Source: Rhodanobacter thiooxydans (lineage in GTDB: Bacteria > Pseudomonadota > Gammaproteobacteria > Xanthomonadales > Rhodanobacteraceae). From it: a stretch of 64,000 nt of DNA. A program made the translations under genes and the position numbers. Below the pieces are notes generated by a model. It had not been told where the DNA came from and searched no databases. It worked only from the letters and a program-made list of their open reading frames with translations. The stretch lies in NCBI RefSeq assembly GCF_021545845.1, contig NZ_CP088923.1:2480001-2544000 (forward strand), in the 5' to 3' direction. Below, one piece after another: positions 12,914-23,080 of the stretch; positions within the stretch are counted from its first letter, which is position 1, and each line of letters opens with the position of its first letter.

Positions 12914-14317
12914 TCAGCGGGTGCGCTTGATCAGCTCGCTGCGCCGGCGTCTTGCCTTGTGCTGCTGTTCCTTGGTCAGCACCTTCTTGCGCCCAGCGTA
13001 CGGATTCTCGCCTTCGCGGAACACGATCCGGATCGGCGTGCCTTCCAGCTTGTAGCGCTTGCGGAAGAAGTTTTCGAGGTAGCGCTGGTAGGCCGGCGCG
13101 ATGTGCTTGGTGCGGCTGCCGTGGATGACGATGGTCGGCGGGTTGGTGCCGCCAGGATGCGCAAAGCGCAGCTTCGGCGCGTGGCCGTTCACCAGCGGCG
13201 GCTGATAGCTCTCGTAAGCCTTTTCCAGTGCCTTGGTGAGGTCGGAGGACACCAGCTCCCTGGTCGCCGATGCATGCGCGCGCACCACCGCGCGCATCAG
13301 CTCGCGCAGGCCCGAGCCGTGTAGCGCGGAAATCTGCACCTGCTTGGCCCAGTCGACGAATACCAGCCGGCGATCCAGCGCGCGGCGGCACTCGTCGCGC
13401 TGGTACGGGTCCATGTCGTCCCACTTGTTGATTGCGATGACCAGCGCCCTGCCCTCGTCGATCGCGTAGCCGATCAGGGTGAGGTCCTGGTCGGCGAGGT
13501 TCTCGCGGGCATCGATCATCACCACCACCACCTGGGCGGCGGCGATCGACTGCAGCGTCTTGATGACGCTGAATTTTTCCACCGCCTCCTCGACCCGCGC
13601 CTTGCGCCGGATGCCGGCGGTATCGATCAGCGTGTAGCGCTTGCCGTCACGTTCGAGTGGTACCCGGATCGGATCGCGGGTGGTGCCGGCGACGTCGGAG
13701 ACGATCAGCCGCTCCTCGCCCAGCAGGCGGTTGATCAGGGTCGACTTGCCGGCGTTCGGACGGCCGACGATGGCCACGCGGATGCTGCCGTCCTCGCCCT
13801 CGGTTTCCGCGGCCGGCTCCCGATCGGCCGGCAGCAGCGGCAACAGCACGCGCAGAAAATCGTCGGTGCCGCGGTTGTGCGCCGCCGACAACGGCAAGGT
13901 GGCACCGATGCCGAAGGCGAAAAACTCGGCCATCACGGCCTGTTCGTCGAGGCCGTCGGTCTTGTTGACCACTGCCACGATCGGTTTGCCGCTGCGCCGC
14001 AGTTCGGCCAGGATCGCGTCGTCCTGCGGCAACAGGCCGTCGCGGGCGTCGACCACGAACACCAGGGCGTCCGCTTCGGCGATCGCCAAGCGCACCTGCT
14101 TCGCGGTTAGCACATCCATGGCGTCTTCGGTGCCGGACAGGCCGCCGGTATCGACCACCACGAATGGCCGCTCGCCGATGCGGCAGATGCCGTAGTGGCG
14201 ATCACGGGTGACGCCCGGCATGTCGGCCACCAGGGCGTCGCGGCTGCGCGTCAGCACGTTGAAAAGGGTCGACTTGCCGACATTCGGACGACCAACCAGT
14301 GCGACGACGGGCAGCAT
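12914..14317 (-). CDS. der: Ribosome assembly GTPase Der (EngA)
   Basis: A tandem GTPase required for 50S subunit assembly. The 467-residue protein has two complete G domains: GRPNVGKST with DMPGVTRDR, DTGG and NKTD in the first half, then GRPNAGKST, DVAGTTRDP, DTAG and NKWD in the second, followed by the C-terminal KH-like domain (IVIHGSRTKHIAPAYQRYLENF). The start at MLPVVALVGRPN is the standard one; the longer open frame upstream is antisense to bamB and not protein-like. It follows bamB with a 22-base gap, as in the conserved bamB-der pair. Confidence 0.96.
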   Translation of the reverse strand: MLPVVALVGRPNVGKSTLFNVLTRSRDALVADMPGVTRDRHYGICRIGERPFVVVDTGGLSGTEDAMDVLTAKQVRLAIAEADALVFVVDARDGLLPQDDAILAELRRSGKPIVAVVNKTDGLDEQAVMAEFFAFGIGATLPLSAAHNRGTDDFLRVLLPLLPADREPAAETEGEDGSIRVAIVGRPNAGKSTLINRLLGEERLIVSDVAGTTRDPIRVPLERDGKRYTLIDTAGIRRKARVEEAVEKFSVIKTLQSIAAAQVVVVMIDARENLADQDLTLIGYAIDEGRALVIAINKWDDMDPYQRDECRRALDRRLVFVDWAKQVQISALHGSGLRELMRAVVRAHASATRELVSSDLTKALEKAYESYQPPLVNGHAPKLRFAHPGGTNPPTIVIHGSRTKHIAPAYQRYLENFFRKRYKLEGTPIRIVFREGENPYAGRKKVLTKEQQHKARRRRSELIKRTR

Positions 14318-14339
14318 GGGAAGTACTTTGTTCCGGCGA

Positions 14340-15551
14340 TCAGTGCGCGGACAGACGGTAGGCGCCGATGCGGCCCTCGACGTCCTCGACGTACACGGTG
14401 TCGCCCACCACCAGCGGCTGCGCGCGGATCGCCTTCTTCGACAGCCGTTCACGGGCGGCCAGCGCGCCGTCGCCGGTCTGCAACCAATGCACGTAGCCTT
14501 CCAGGTCGCCGACCACGACGTAGTTGCCCTGCACGGCCGGGCCGGTGAGCCAGCGGTACTTCAGCGCGTCGTTCTTCCACATGTCGGCGCCGCCATTCTT
14601 GTCGAATGCCCATACCACCGAGGCGTCGTTGACGCCGTAGACCGCATGGTCGTTGACCGCCGGTGACTCGAAGCTGGAAAACGGGTGCGTCCACAACGGC
14701 CTGCCGCTGGGGCCGTCGACCGCCACGAGGTTGCCGTGATAGGCGGTACCGTAGAGCGTGCTGCCGTCCAGCAGGATCGCGCCATCGGCGTCGTTCAGGC
14801 GATCGATTTCAGTACGGCCTTCGCCGCTGGCCAGTTTCTGTTCCCACAGTTTTGCGCCGTTGTCCTGGCGCAGGGCGACCAGCTTGCCGTCGTCGCTGCC
14901 GAAGAACAGCACGCCGTTGGCCGCCAGCAGCGGGCCGTTGCCGCGCAGGCTGAGCAGTGGCACGGTGCCCTGGTCGTAGACCCAGCGGCGCTGGCTGGTT
15001 GCGGCGTCCAGCGCGTAGATGCGGCCATCGCCGGTACGCACCACGACCATGTCGCCGACGATCACCGGCGAGGCCAGCACCTGGCTGCTCACCGCCACGT
15101 CCCAGCGGGGGCTGCCGTCCTTCGCATTCACGGCATAGACGTGGCCGTCCAGCGTGCCGACGGCGAGCAGGTCGCCGCTGACCGCCGGGCCGCCGGCGTA
15201 CGTGGCGTCCTTGCGCTTCTTGTCGCCCCAGCCGAACCAGCCGTGGGTGCGCGAACTCTTCGACCACAGGCTCTTGCCGCTGGCGGCATCGAGCGCCACC
15301 AGCTTGCCGTCCGTGCTGGCGGCATAGAGCACGCCGTCGACCACGGTCGGGCGCAGCCGCACGCCGCTGGTGCCCGCACCGTCGCCCACGCTGCTGCGCC
15401 ACAGGCGGGTAACCTGCACCGTCGGTTTGAAGTCCTTGGCCAGCGGCGTCGGCGGCTGGACATTTTCCTTCTTGAACGAATGGCACCCGGTGAGCGTCAC
15501 CAGCGAAGCCAGCGTGATCAGCAAGGCACGTTTGATCATTTCAGGTTTCAT
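14340..15551 (-). CDS. bamB: Outer-membrane assembly lipoprotein BamB
   Basis: Accessory lipoprotein of the BAM complex that inserts beta-barrel proteins. The 403-residue protein has a lipoprotein signal with lipobox LTGC (Cys23) and an eight-bladed PQQ-type beta-propeller seen as repeated units such as GVLYAASTDGKLVALDAASGKSLW, GHVYAVNAKDGSPRW and GRIYALDAATSQRRW. The start ATG overlaps the stop of the yfgM-like gene (ATGA), so the pair is translationally coupled. Order yfgM-bamB-der is the conserved arrangement. Confidence 0.93.
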   Translation of the reverse strand: MKPEMIKRALLITLASLVTLTGCHSFKKENVQPPTPLAKDFKPTVQVTRLWRSSVGDGAGTSGVRLRPTVVDGVLYAASTDGKLVALDAASGKSLWSKSSRTHGWFGWGDKKRKDATYAGGPAVSGDLLAVGTLDGHVYAVNAKDGSPRWDVAVSSQVLASPVIVGDMVVVRTGDGRIYALDAATSQRRWVYDQGTVPLLSLRGNGPLLAANGVLFFGSDDGKLVALRQDNGAKLWEQKLASGEGRTEIDRLNDADGAILLDGSTLYGTAYHGNLVAVDGPSGRPLWTHPFSSFESPAVNDHAVYGVNDASVVWAFDKNGGADMWKNDALKYRWLTGPAVQGNYVVVGDLEGYVHWLQTGDGALAARERLSKKAIRAQPLVVGDTVYVEDVEGRIGAYRLSAH

Positions 15552-16198
15552 GCACCCTGCTTCCCGGCCATGGCCAGATCATCGAGTTTCATCTGCAAGG
15601 CACCGCGTTGCGGCGCTTCCTCGCCCAGTGCAGTCAGGGCCGTCTGGTAGGCCTTGCGTGCTTCATCGGAGCGTCCAAGCTTGACCAGTACGTCGCCGCG
15701 GAGTTCCTGCACCAACCCCTGGTAGCTGTCGGCCGGGATGCGATCCAGTGTGGTCAGCGCCTGCTGGCCGTGGTCGCGGGCCAGTTCCACCTGCGCGATG
15801 CGCAGCAAGGTCAGCGACTTCAACGGTGGGGCGCCGGCATGGGCCTCGGCCCACTCCAGCGACGACTCGGCCTTGTCCAGCTGGCCGGCCTGCACCTGCT
15901 GCCTGGCTCGCTCGCTGACGGCGAACACGGCAAACGGCGACTTGGCATAATCCTTCATCAGCTGGTCGGTCAGCTGCGAGGCGGTATCCGGCTTGCCGGA
16001 TGCCTGCGCGATCTGGATCTGCTGATAGATCTGCGAGGCCGCGCCTTCGTTGCGGGCCTGATGGTTGCGCCACTGTTGCCAACCGAAGATGCCGACCAGG
16101 CCGATCGCGATGCCGACAACGATCGACATGCCATTGTCGCGCAGCCATTTCTGCACCAGCTCGCTCTGTTCGTACTTGTCGTATTCTTCAAATGCCAT
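15548..16198 (-). CDS. YfgM/Ancillary SecYEG-associated TPR membrane protein
   Basis: A 216-residue single-pass inner-membrane protein: short cytoplasmic N-terminus (MAFEEYDKYEQSELVQKWLRD), one hydrophobic helix (MSIVVGIAIGLVGIFGW), and a periplasmic domain of degenerate TPR helices. This is the layout of E. coli YfgM, which associates with the SecYEG translocon and periplasmic chaperones. The start is the ATG at MAFEEYDKYEQ; the frame continues upstream but without a plausible coding sequence. It is coupled to bamB by a 4-base overlap. Confidence 0.85.
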   Translation of the reverse strand: MAFEEYDKYEQSELVQKWLRDNGMSIVVGIAIGLVGIFGWQQWRNHQARNEGAASQIYQQIQIAQASGKPDTASQLTDQLMKDYAKSPFAVFAVSERARQQVQAGQLDKAESSLEWAEAHAGAPPLKSLTLLRIAQVELARDHGQQALTTLDRIPADSYQGLVQELRGDVLVKLGRSDEARKAYQTALTALGEEAPQRGALQMKLDDLAMAGKQGA

Positions 16199-16320
16199 GC
16201 AATCACCATTCAAGAGGCTACCCGCGCAGACGCGAACACAGGCCAGTGTGGTAACCAGAGGAAAAGCCGCTTGCGCCCGCTCGTTGCCGAGCGAACCAAG
16301 TGGGCAAGCATAACCGATAT

Positions 16321-16339
16321 GGGCCGCACGCAGCGGCCC
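16321..16339 (-). terminator. Hairpin downstream of rodZ
   Basis: GGGCCGC and GCGGCCC pair across a 5-base loop, 11 bases past the rodZ stop. The T-run that would make a strong intrinsic terminator is weak, so it may be only a stabilising stem. Confidence 0.35.
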
Positions 16340-16349
16340 GCGATGGCGA

Positions 16350-17339
16350 TCAGAGGCTGGCTGCGGAGGCCTTGCCGTCCTGCATCTGCAGGCGGAAGTG
16401 AGCCACGTTGGCGTGCCGGAAATCATCCAGGCCGATCGCGCTGCCGTCGATGCTGACCTGGGCGCCGCTGGCGTTGCCGATGCGTACATCCAACGGCTGG
16501 TCGCTGCGATAGGACTTGTTGCTGCCGGCCGGAAGCAGGCCGTATTCCAGCCGGGTGCCGTCGGCCCGGGTCACTTCGACCCAGCTCGCCGCGGAAAGGT
16601 TGAGGCTCAGGCTGTGGCTGCCCGCTTCGCTGCTCGCGGCAGAGGCAACCGGCTTGACCGACGGCAGGCTGGCGTTATCCAGGTTCGGAAACGGCGCCAT
16701 CGAGGCCAGTAGCGGCTGCTCCTGCGCCTGCGGAGCTTCTGCCTTGGGCGGCGTTTGCGGAGCCGCGGCCGCCACGTCGGGCGCGGCGGCGTGGGTGGCG
16801 GGGGCTTCCGACTGGGCAACCGGAGCGGCATCCAGCGGCGCGAGGTGGCTGAGGTCACGATCCAGCGTGCCGCGCACGCCCAGCCAGATCATCGGCACCA
16901 CGATCACTGCAGTCAACACGACGTAGGTGGCGGCAGTGGCGTAGCGATCGAGCAGGAAGCGCGAATGAGAGATGCCGCCGGTGGCCACCAGCGGCGGCTC
17001 GATCTGCTTGATGCGATCTAGCTCGACCTGGAGTGACGCCTCGTTGATGCCCAGATGGTGGCCGTACTTGCGGATGTAGCTGGCCAGGTAGATCTTGGAG
17101 TCGATGCCGTCGTACTGGTCGCGCTCGAGCTGGCGCAGCACCCGGGCAGGCAGCTTCAATGCATGGGCACAGGCTTCCAGATCCAGGCCATGGGCTTCAC
17201 GCGCCGCATGCAGGCGACTGCCGAAACTCACCGTGTGGGGGTTTGCCGGTGCCACATCCAGGTCGGGCAAATTGATACCGGACAACCCTGGCTCACTTGA
17301 GCCCTGTTCGGGCGGTTGAGACTGCTGCATGGAGGTCAT
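16350..17339 (-). CDS. rodZ: RodZ-like cell-shape protein (HTH, one TM, DUF4115)
   Basis: A 329-residue protein with the RodZ architecture: an N-terminal XRE-like helix-turn-helix domain at about residues 36-105 (FGSRLHAAREAHGLDLEACA, then a segment ending RQLERDQYDGI), one transmembrane helix near 135-158, an Ala/Pro-rich periplasmic linker, and a C-terminal beta domain (SWVEVTRADGTRLEYGLLPAG) of the DUF4115 type. RodZ links MreB to the envelope during elongation. The start overlaps the pilW stop (ATGA). In many gammaproteobacteria ispG and hisS follow rodZ; here the yfgM-like gene comes next after 151 bases. Confidence 0.88.
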   Translation of the reverse strand: MTSMQQSQPPEQGSSEPGLSGINLPDLDVAPANPHTVSFGSRLHAAREAHGLDLEACAHALKLPARVLRQLERDQYDGIDSKIYLASYIRKYGHHLGINEASLQVELDRIKQIEPPLVATGGISHSRFLLDRYATAATYVVLTAVIVVPMIWLGVRGTLDRDLSHLAPLDAAPVAQSEAPATHAAAPDVAAAAPQTPPKAEAPQAQEQPLLASMAPFPNLDNASLPSVKPVASAASSEAGSHSLSLNLSAASWVEVTRADGTRLEYGLLPAGSNKSYRSDQPLDVRIGNASGAQVSIDGSAIGLDDFRHANVAHFRLQMQDGKASAASL

Positions 17340-18113
17340 GGGCTGGCAGTGGTGTCTACGGTGTGCGCCTGCTCCGAGTCCGGGAACTGGCTGAGCAATC
17401 GCTTGCTGTAAGAACGGGCACCTTCCAGGTTGCCCAGTCGGGTTTCGATGTCGTGGCCTAGCTTGAGCGACGCGGCAGTCGACTTGCCCAGCGCATCGTA
17501 CCGCTGAAGGAAAGCCCTGGCGCGAAATGCATCCTTGTGCAGATAAAGCGTGTTGGCAAGCTGGAAGAGTGCCTCCGCATTATCTGGATTTCTTGCGATG
17601 GCGTCACGAAAACTTGCTTCGGCCCCGGCGATGTCGTTGGCGCGCAGCTGGCAGACGCCGGCGTTGGTCAGGGCCACGTCGGGGGTCTGGTAGAACGGGT
17701 CGGCGACGGCTTTCTGGAAATACTGGTTCGCCTCGGCGATCTTGCCGGTGTGGCAAAGGAACACGCCGAGGTTGTTGTTTGGTGCACCCTTGGCCGGTTC
17801 CAGCGCCACTGCCTTGCGGTAATGCTGCTCGGCTTCAGGCAGCTTGTTGATGCGCTCGTACAGCACCGCGATCACGGTATGCGCCGGCGCGTAGTTGGGG
17901 TCGAACTGCAGTGCCTTGGTCAGTTTTTCCAGCGCGGTCTGCAGGTCGCCGTTGGCCATGTAGCGCTGGCCCAGCTCGGTGTGGATCCGCGCGGCGTCTT
18001 CCGCCTGGTCCGCCTTGCTGCTCTGCGGCATGCTCTTGCCCAGCGAGCTGCTGTCGGAGTGCGTGGTGACGCAGCCGGCCAGCGGCAACAGCAGGCTGAA
18101 GATCACGGCCCGG

Positions 18114-18124
<11 letters not shown>
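17336..18124 (-). CDS. pilW: Type IV pilus biogenesis/stability lipoprotein PilW (PilF)
   Basis: An outer-membrane pilotin that helps PilQ secretin multimerise. The 262-residue protein has a lipoprotein signal with lipobox LAGC (Cys18) and about six TPR motifs, for example [40 protein letters not shown], then [16 protein letters not shown]. It overlaps the end of rlmN by 11 bases and is coupled to rodZ by four, matching the conserved rlmN-pilW-rodZ order. Confidence 0.9.
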
Positions 18125-19244
<1,120 letters not shown>

Positions 19245-19266
19245 GAAAAAACTCTTAATTGAATGG

Positions 19267-19380
19267 TGCGGCCACGAATGGCCGTTTTTTGATCTTCGCG
19301 TTCACCGATGAACGCACTTGTTTCAACTGTGCGGCCACGGATAGCCGCTATTTAGTTTTCGTGTTCACGAATGAACGCAC
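19267..19380. repeat. Two tandem 51-base imperfect repeats between ndk and rlmN
   Basis: Copies at 19267-19317 and 19330-19380 each begin TGCGGCCACGNATNGCCG and end in a small palindrome of the form GTTCA-N3/4-TGAAC followed by GCAC; the repeat period is 63 bases. They fill the space between the ndk stop and the rlmN start and would form paired hairpins in the rlmN leader. Confidence 0.75.
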
Positions 19381-19383
19381 CAA

Positions 19384-19809
19384 TTAACGCGACAGGACAT
19401 CCGTTGCCGCGAAGAAATACGCAATCTCCACCTTGGCGGTGTCAGTGGCGTCGGAGCCATGCACGGCATTTGCGTCAATCGACTCGGCGAAGTCGGCGCG
19501 GATCGTGCCCGGCGCGGCTTCCTTCGGATTGGTGGCGCCCATCAGGTCGCGGTGAGCCAGCACGGCGTTCTCGCCTTCCAGCACGCTGATCATTACCGGG
19601 CCGGAGATCATGAACTCGACCAGCGCCTTGAAGAACGGACGCTCGCGGTGCACCGCATAGAAGCCTTCCGCCTCGGCGCGCGACAGCTGCTTCATGCGCG
19701 CGGCGACGATTTTCAGGCCGGCTTTTTCAAAGCGTGCATAGATTTCACCAATGACGTTCTTGGCGACGGCATCGGGTTTGATGATGGAAAGAGTGCGCTC
19801 CAGCGCCAT
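19384..19809 (-). CDS. ndk: Nucleoside diphosphate kinase
   Basis: Balances NTP and dNTP pools by phosphate transfer through a histidine. The 141-residue protein is full length: [36 protein letters not shown] and the active-site NAVHGSD with the phospho-accepting His. It starts at [14 protein letters not shown]; the frame extends upstream without family similarity. Monocistronic, divergent from the TetR gene. Confidence 0.97.
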   Translation of the reverse strand: MALERTLSIIKPDAVAKNVIGEIYARFEKAGLKIVAARMKQLSRAEAEGFYAVHRERPFFKALVEFMISGPVMISVLEGENAVLAHRDLMGATNPKEAAPGTIRADFAESIDANAVHGSDATDTAKVEIAYFFAATDVLSR

Positions 19810-19953
19810 ACGGGTCTGCTCCGGGAAACGGATGGATGGGAAAAGAGGTAGGCCGGCGGGCCGGCGAGCGGCCAATTCCGACTTGGATTGCGGGTTTAGC
19901 CCACGAAAGTCTGACAGATTCTAACTCATACGCAAGTCGCTGGCGGCCGGCGA

Positions 19954-19967
19954 CAAACGTCCGTTTG
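19954..19967. promoter_or_regulatory. PsrA-type operator, copy 1
   Basis: Perfect 14-base palindrome CAAACGTCCGTTTG. It fits the published shape of PsrA sites (half-sites around CAAAC/GTTTG). A second copy lies with its centre 41 bases downstream, close to four helical turns, upstream of the TetR gene. Confidence 0.65.
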
Positions 19968-19994
19968 ACGGCCGCCAGGCTGTCCGCGTATGCT

Positions 19995-20008
19995 CAAACG
20001 ATCGTTTG
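19995..20008. promoter_or_regulatory. PsrA-type operator, copy 2
   Basis: Perfect 14-base palindrome CAAACGATCGTTTG. An ATG at 19990 is in frame with the regulator but sits against this operator, which argues that the true start is the later ATG at 20029. Confidence 0.65.
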
Positions 20009-20028
20009 AACGGCCTTCTGGCCGATGG

Positions 20029-20655
20029 ATGGTTCCGCCCGTGAACAGCTCCGGCTCGACCAAGGAACGGATACTCGGCGCCGCCGAACTCCTGTTCGCC
20101 CAGCGCGGCTTCGATGGCGCCTCGCTGCGCCAGCTCACCGCCGCGGCCGGGGTCAATCTGGCTGCTGTCAACTACCACTTCGGCTCCAAGGACAAGCTGG
20201 TCGAGGAAGTGTTTCGGCGCCGGCTGGATGCCTTGAACGAACGCCGCCTGACCGCCCTGTCCTGCCTCGCCGGCGCGCCGCAGACCACACTCGAGGAGGT
20301 GCTGGAGGCGTTCATCCGCCCTGCCCTGGACCTCTCGCACGACGACAGCGGCGCCTTGTTCATGCGCGTGCTGGCCCGTGCGTTCGCCGAACACGACGAT
20401 ACCCTGCGCCAGTTCCTGTCGGCGAACTACGGCCACGTGATGCGCCAGTTCACCGCCGAATTCGCCCGCCTGCTGCCGCAGTTGAGCAAGGAAGAGCTGT
20501 ACTGGCGCGTCGACCTGGTCACCGGCGCGCTGACCCATGCGATGTCCGGTTTCGGCATGATCCAGCGCAAGAGCGACGTCAGCGAGCGCGCGCACCGCGA
20601 GCAGACCGCGCAGCACCTGATCCGTTTCGCCGTCGCCGGGCTCGGCCATCCCTGA
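20029..20655 (+). CDS. psrA: TetR-family regulator of fatty-acid metabolism (PsrA-like)
   Basis: A TetR repressor of 208 residues from the chosen start. The DNA-binding domain reads KERILGAAELLFAQRGF, GASLRQLTAAAGVNLAAVNY and HFGSKDKLV, very close to PsrA of Pseudomonas and Xanthomonas. PsrA-type proteins are released from DNA by long-chain fatty acids or acyl-CoAs. Two palindromes CAAACG-N2-CGTTTG lie in front of the gene, suggesting autoregulation, and the next genes encode beta-oxidation enzymes 37 bases downstream. A start at 19990 (13 residues longer) would place the codon at the operator; GTG at 20041 is another option. Confidence 0.8.
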   Translation: MVPPVNSSGSTKERILGAAELLFAQRGFDGASLRQLTAAAGVNLAAVNYHFGSKDKLVEEVFRRRLDALNERRLTALSCLAGAPQTTLEEVLEAFIRPALDLSHDDSGALFMRVLARAFAEHDDTLRQFLSANYGHVMRQFTAEFARLLPQLSKEELYWRVDLVTGALTHAMSGFGMIQRKSDVSERAHREQTAQHLIRFAVAGLGHP

Positions 20656-20692
20656 TCCATCTGTCCCACCCTTTGCACATCCGGAGAAGCCA

Positions 20693-23080
20693 ATGACCGC
20701 TGCATATTCACCCACATCAGCGCTGCGCATCCGCAAGGCTGCCGTGCTGGGCGCCGGTGTCATGGGCGCGCAGATCGCCGCGCACCTGACCAACGCCGGC
20801 GTCGAAACCGTGCTGTTCGACCTGCCCGCGAAGGAAGGCCCAAAGAGCGGCATTGCGCTGAAGGCCATCGCCAACCTGGCCAAGCTGTCGCCGGCGCCAC
20901 TGGCCGACAAGAACCTCGCCGCCGCGATCATCCCGGCCAACTATGACGAGGACATGGCGCACTTGAAGGATGTCGACCTGGTGATCGAGGCGATCGCCGA
21001 GCGCATGGACTGGAAGCTGGACCTGTACCGGAAGATCGCCCCGCACCTGTCAGCGACCGCGATCATCGCTTCGAACACTTCCGGCCTGTCGATCAATACG
21101 CTGGCCGAGGCGTTGCCGGAGGAGATGCGCCACCGCTTCTCGGGCGTGCACTTCTTCAACCCGCCGCGCTACATGCACCTGGTCGAGCTGATCCCCACCA
21201 AGCTCACCGACCAGAAGGTGATCAACGGCCTTGAAGCCTTCCTCGTCACCACTGTCGGCAAGGGCGTGGTGATCGCCCGCGACACGCCGAACTTCATCGG
21301 CAACCGCATCGGCGTGTTCTCGATGCTGGCCACCATGCACCACACCGAACAGTTCGGGCTGGGCTTCGACGTGGTCGACGCGCTCACCGGACCCGCCGTG
21401 GGCCGCCCGAAGAGCGCCACCTACCGCACCGCCGACGTGGTCGGCCTGGACACCATGGCCCACGTCATCAAGACCATGGCCGACACCCTGCCCGACGACC
21501 CGTGGCACGCCTACTTCAAGGCGCCGGCGTGGCTGAGCGGCCTGATCGAAAAGGGCGCGCTGGGCCAGAAAAACGGCGCCGGTTTCTATCGCAAGGCCGG
21601 CAAGGACATCGTCGTGCTCGACGTGGCGAAGCAGGACTATCGCCCGTCCGAGCAGAAAGCCTCCGACGAGGTCGCTGCGATTCTCGCCATCAAGGACCCG
21701 GCCGAGAAGTTCGGCAAGCTGCGCGCATCCGCGGACAAGCAGGCACAGTTCCTGTGGGCGACGTTCCGCGACCTGTTCCACTACACCGCCTACCACCTGG
21801 CCGACATCGCCGACACCGCGCGTGACGTGGACTTCGCGATCCGCTGGGGCTACGGCTGGAAGCTCGGCCCGTTTGAGACCTGGCAGGCCGCCGGCTGGCA
21901 GCAGGTGGCGCAGTGGATCGCGGAAGACATCGCCGCCGGCAAGGCGATGAGCAAGGCGCCACTGCCCGCCTGGGTCACCGACGGCCGCAGCGGCGTGCAT
22001 GGCAAGTCCGGCTCATGGTCGGCCAGCGCCAAGGCCGACAAGCCGCGCTCGCAGCACCCGGTGTACCGGCGCCAGCTGTTCCCCGATCCGATCCTGGGCG
22101 AGAAGTTCGACCAGGGCAGCACCGTGTGGGAGAACGACGGCATCCGCCTGTGGACGCTGGGCGACGACGGCGTCGGCATCATCTCGTTCAAGACCAAGAT
22201 GCACACGGTCAACGACCGCGTGCTCGACGGCATCCAGCACGCCATCGGCATCGCCGAGGAAAAACTCAAGGCCGTGGTAATCTGGCAGACCGGCGAGCCG
22301 TTCTCCGCCGGCGCCGACCTCAAGGGCGCGCTCGGTCTGCTGCAGGCCGGCAAGTTCGACGACTTCGAGAAGATGGTCGCCAACTTCCAGCGCACCAGCA
22401 TGCGCATCAAGCACTCGCTGGTGCCGGTGGTCTCGGCGGTGCGCGGACTGGCGCTGGGCGGCGGCTGCGAATTCCAGATGCACTCGGCGCGCACGGTCGC
22501 TGCGCTGGAAAGCTACATCGGCCTGGTCGAGGCCGGCGTGGGCCTGCTGCCGGCCGGCGGCGGCCTGCACGAGCTGGCTGTGCGCGCGGCCAAGGCCAAC
22601 CCAGCCGACCCGTTCGAGGAACTGAAGAAGGTGTTCGAGACCCTGGCGATGGCCAAGGTCTCGCCCAGCGCGATCGAGGCCAAGGCCATGGGCCTGTTGC
22701 GTGACAGCGACGTGGTGGTGTTCAACGCCTACGAGCTGCTCTACGTAGCCAAGCAGGTGGCGAACTCGCTGGCCGAGTCCGGCTGGCGCCCGCCGTTGTA
22801 CCAGCGCGCCATCCCGGTCGCCGGCGACGTGGGCATCGCCACCTTCCGCGCCTCGCTGGCCAACCTGCAGGCCGGCTACTTCGCCTCCGAGCACGACGTG
22901 GAGATCGCCCGGCGCATCGCCGACACCTTGTGCGGCGGCGTGATCGAGCGCGGCTCCACGGTGGACGAGGAATGGCTGCTGGCGCTGGAGCGCAAGCACT
23001 TCGTGGAACTGGCCAGGATGGAAAAGACCCAGGCGCGCATCGCCCACACCATGACTACCGGCAAGCCACTGAGGAACTGA
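20693..23080 (+). CDS. Bifunctional 3-hydroxyacyl-CoA dehydrogenase/enoyl-CoA hydratase (FadN type)
   Basis: Catalyses the hydration and second oxidation steps of beta-oxidation. In this 795-residue protein the dehydrogenase comes first: Rossmann motif AAVLGAGVMGAQIAAHLTNA at about residue 16, catalytic segment HRFSGVHFFNPPRYMHLVEL and the C-terminal dehydrogenase domain. The hydratase/isomerase domain comes after residue 480 (FSAGADLKGALG, VRGLALGGGCEFQMHSA, GLVEAGVGLLPAGGG). This order is the FadN/YusL arrangement, the reverse of E. coli FadB. It is followed by a thiolase, completing the cycle, and preceded by the PsrA-like regulator. Confidence 0.93.
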   Translation: MTAAYSPTSALRIRKAAVLGAGVMGAQIAAHLTNAGVETVLFDLPAKEGPKSGIALKAIANLAKLSPAPLADKNLAAAIIPANYDEDMAHLKDVDLVIEAIAERMDWKLDLYRKIAPHLSATAIIASNTSGLSINTLAEALPEEMRHRFSGVHFFNPPRYMHLVELIPTKLTDQKVINGLEAFLVTTVGKGVVIARDTPNFIGNRIGVFSMLATMHHTEQFGLGFDVVDALTGPAVGRPKSATYRTADVVGLDTMAHVIKTMADTLPDDPWHAYFKAPAWLSGLIEKGALGQKNGAGFYRKAGKDIVVLDVAKQDYRPSEQKASDEVAAILAIKDPAEKFGKLRASADKQAQFLWATFRDLFHYTAYHLADIADTARDVDFAIRWGYGWKLGPFETWQAAGWQQVAQWIAEDIAAGKAMSKAPLPAWVTDGRSGVHGKSGSWSASAKADKPRSQHPVYRRQLFPDPILGEKFDQGSTVWENDGIRLWTLGDDGVGIISFKTKMHTVNDRVLDGIQHAIGIAEEKLKAVVIWQTGEPFSAGADLKGALGLLQAGKFDDFEKMVANFQRTSMRIKHSLVPVVSAVRGLALGGGCEFQMHSARTVAALESYIGLVEAGVGLLPAGGGLHELAVRAAKANPADPFEELKKVFETLAMAKVSPSAIEAKAMGLLRDSDVVVFNAYELLYVAKQVANSLAESGWRPPLYQRAIPVAGDVGIATFRASLANLQAGYFASEHDVEIARRIADTLCGGVIERGSTVDEEWLLALERKHFVELARMEKTQARIAHTMTTGKPLRN

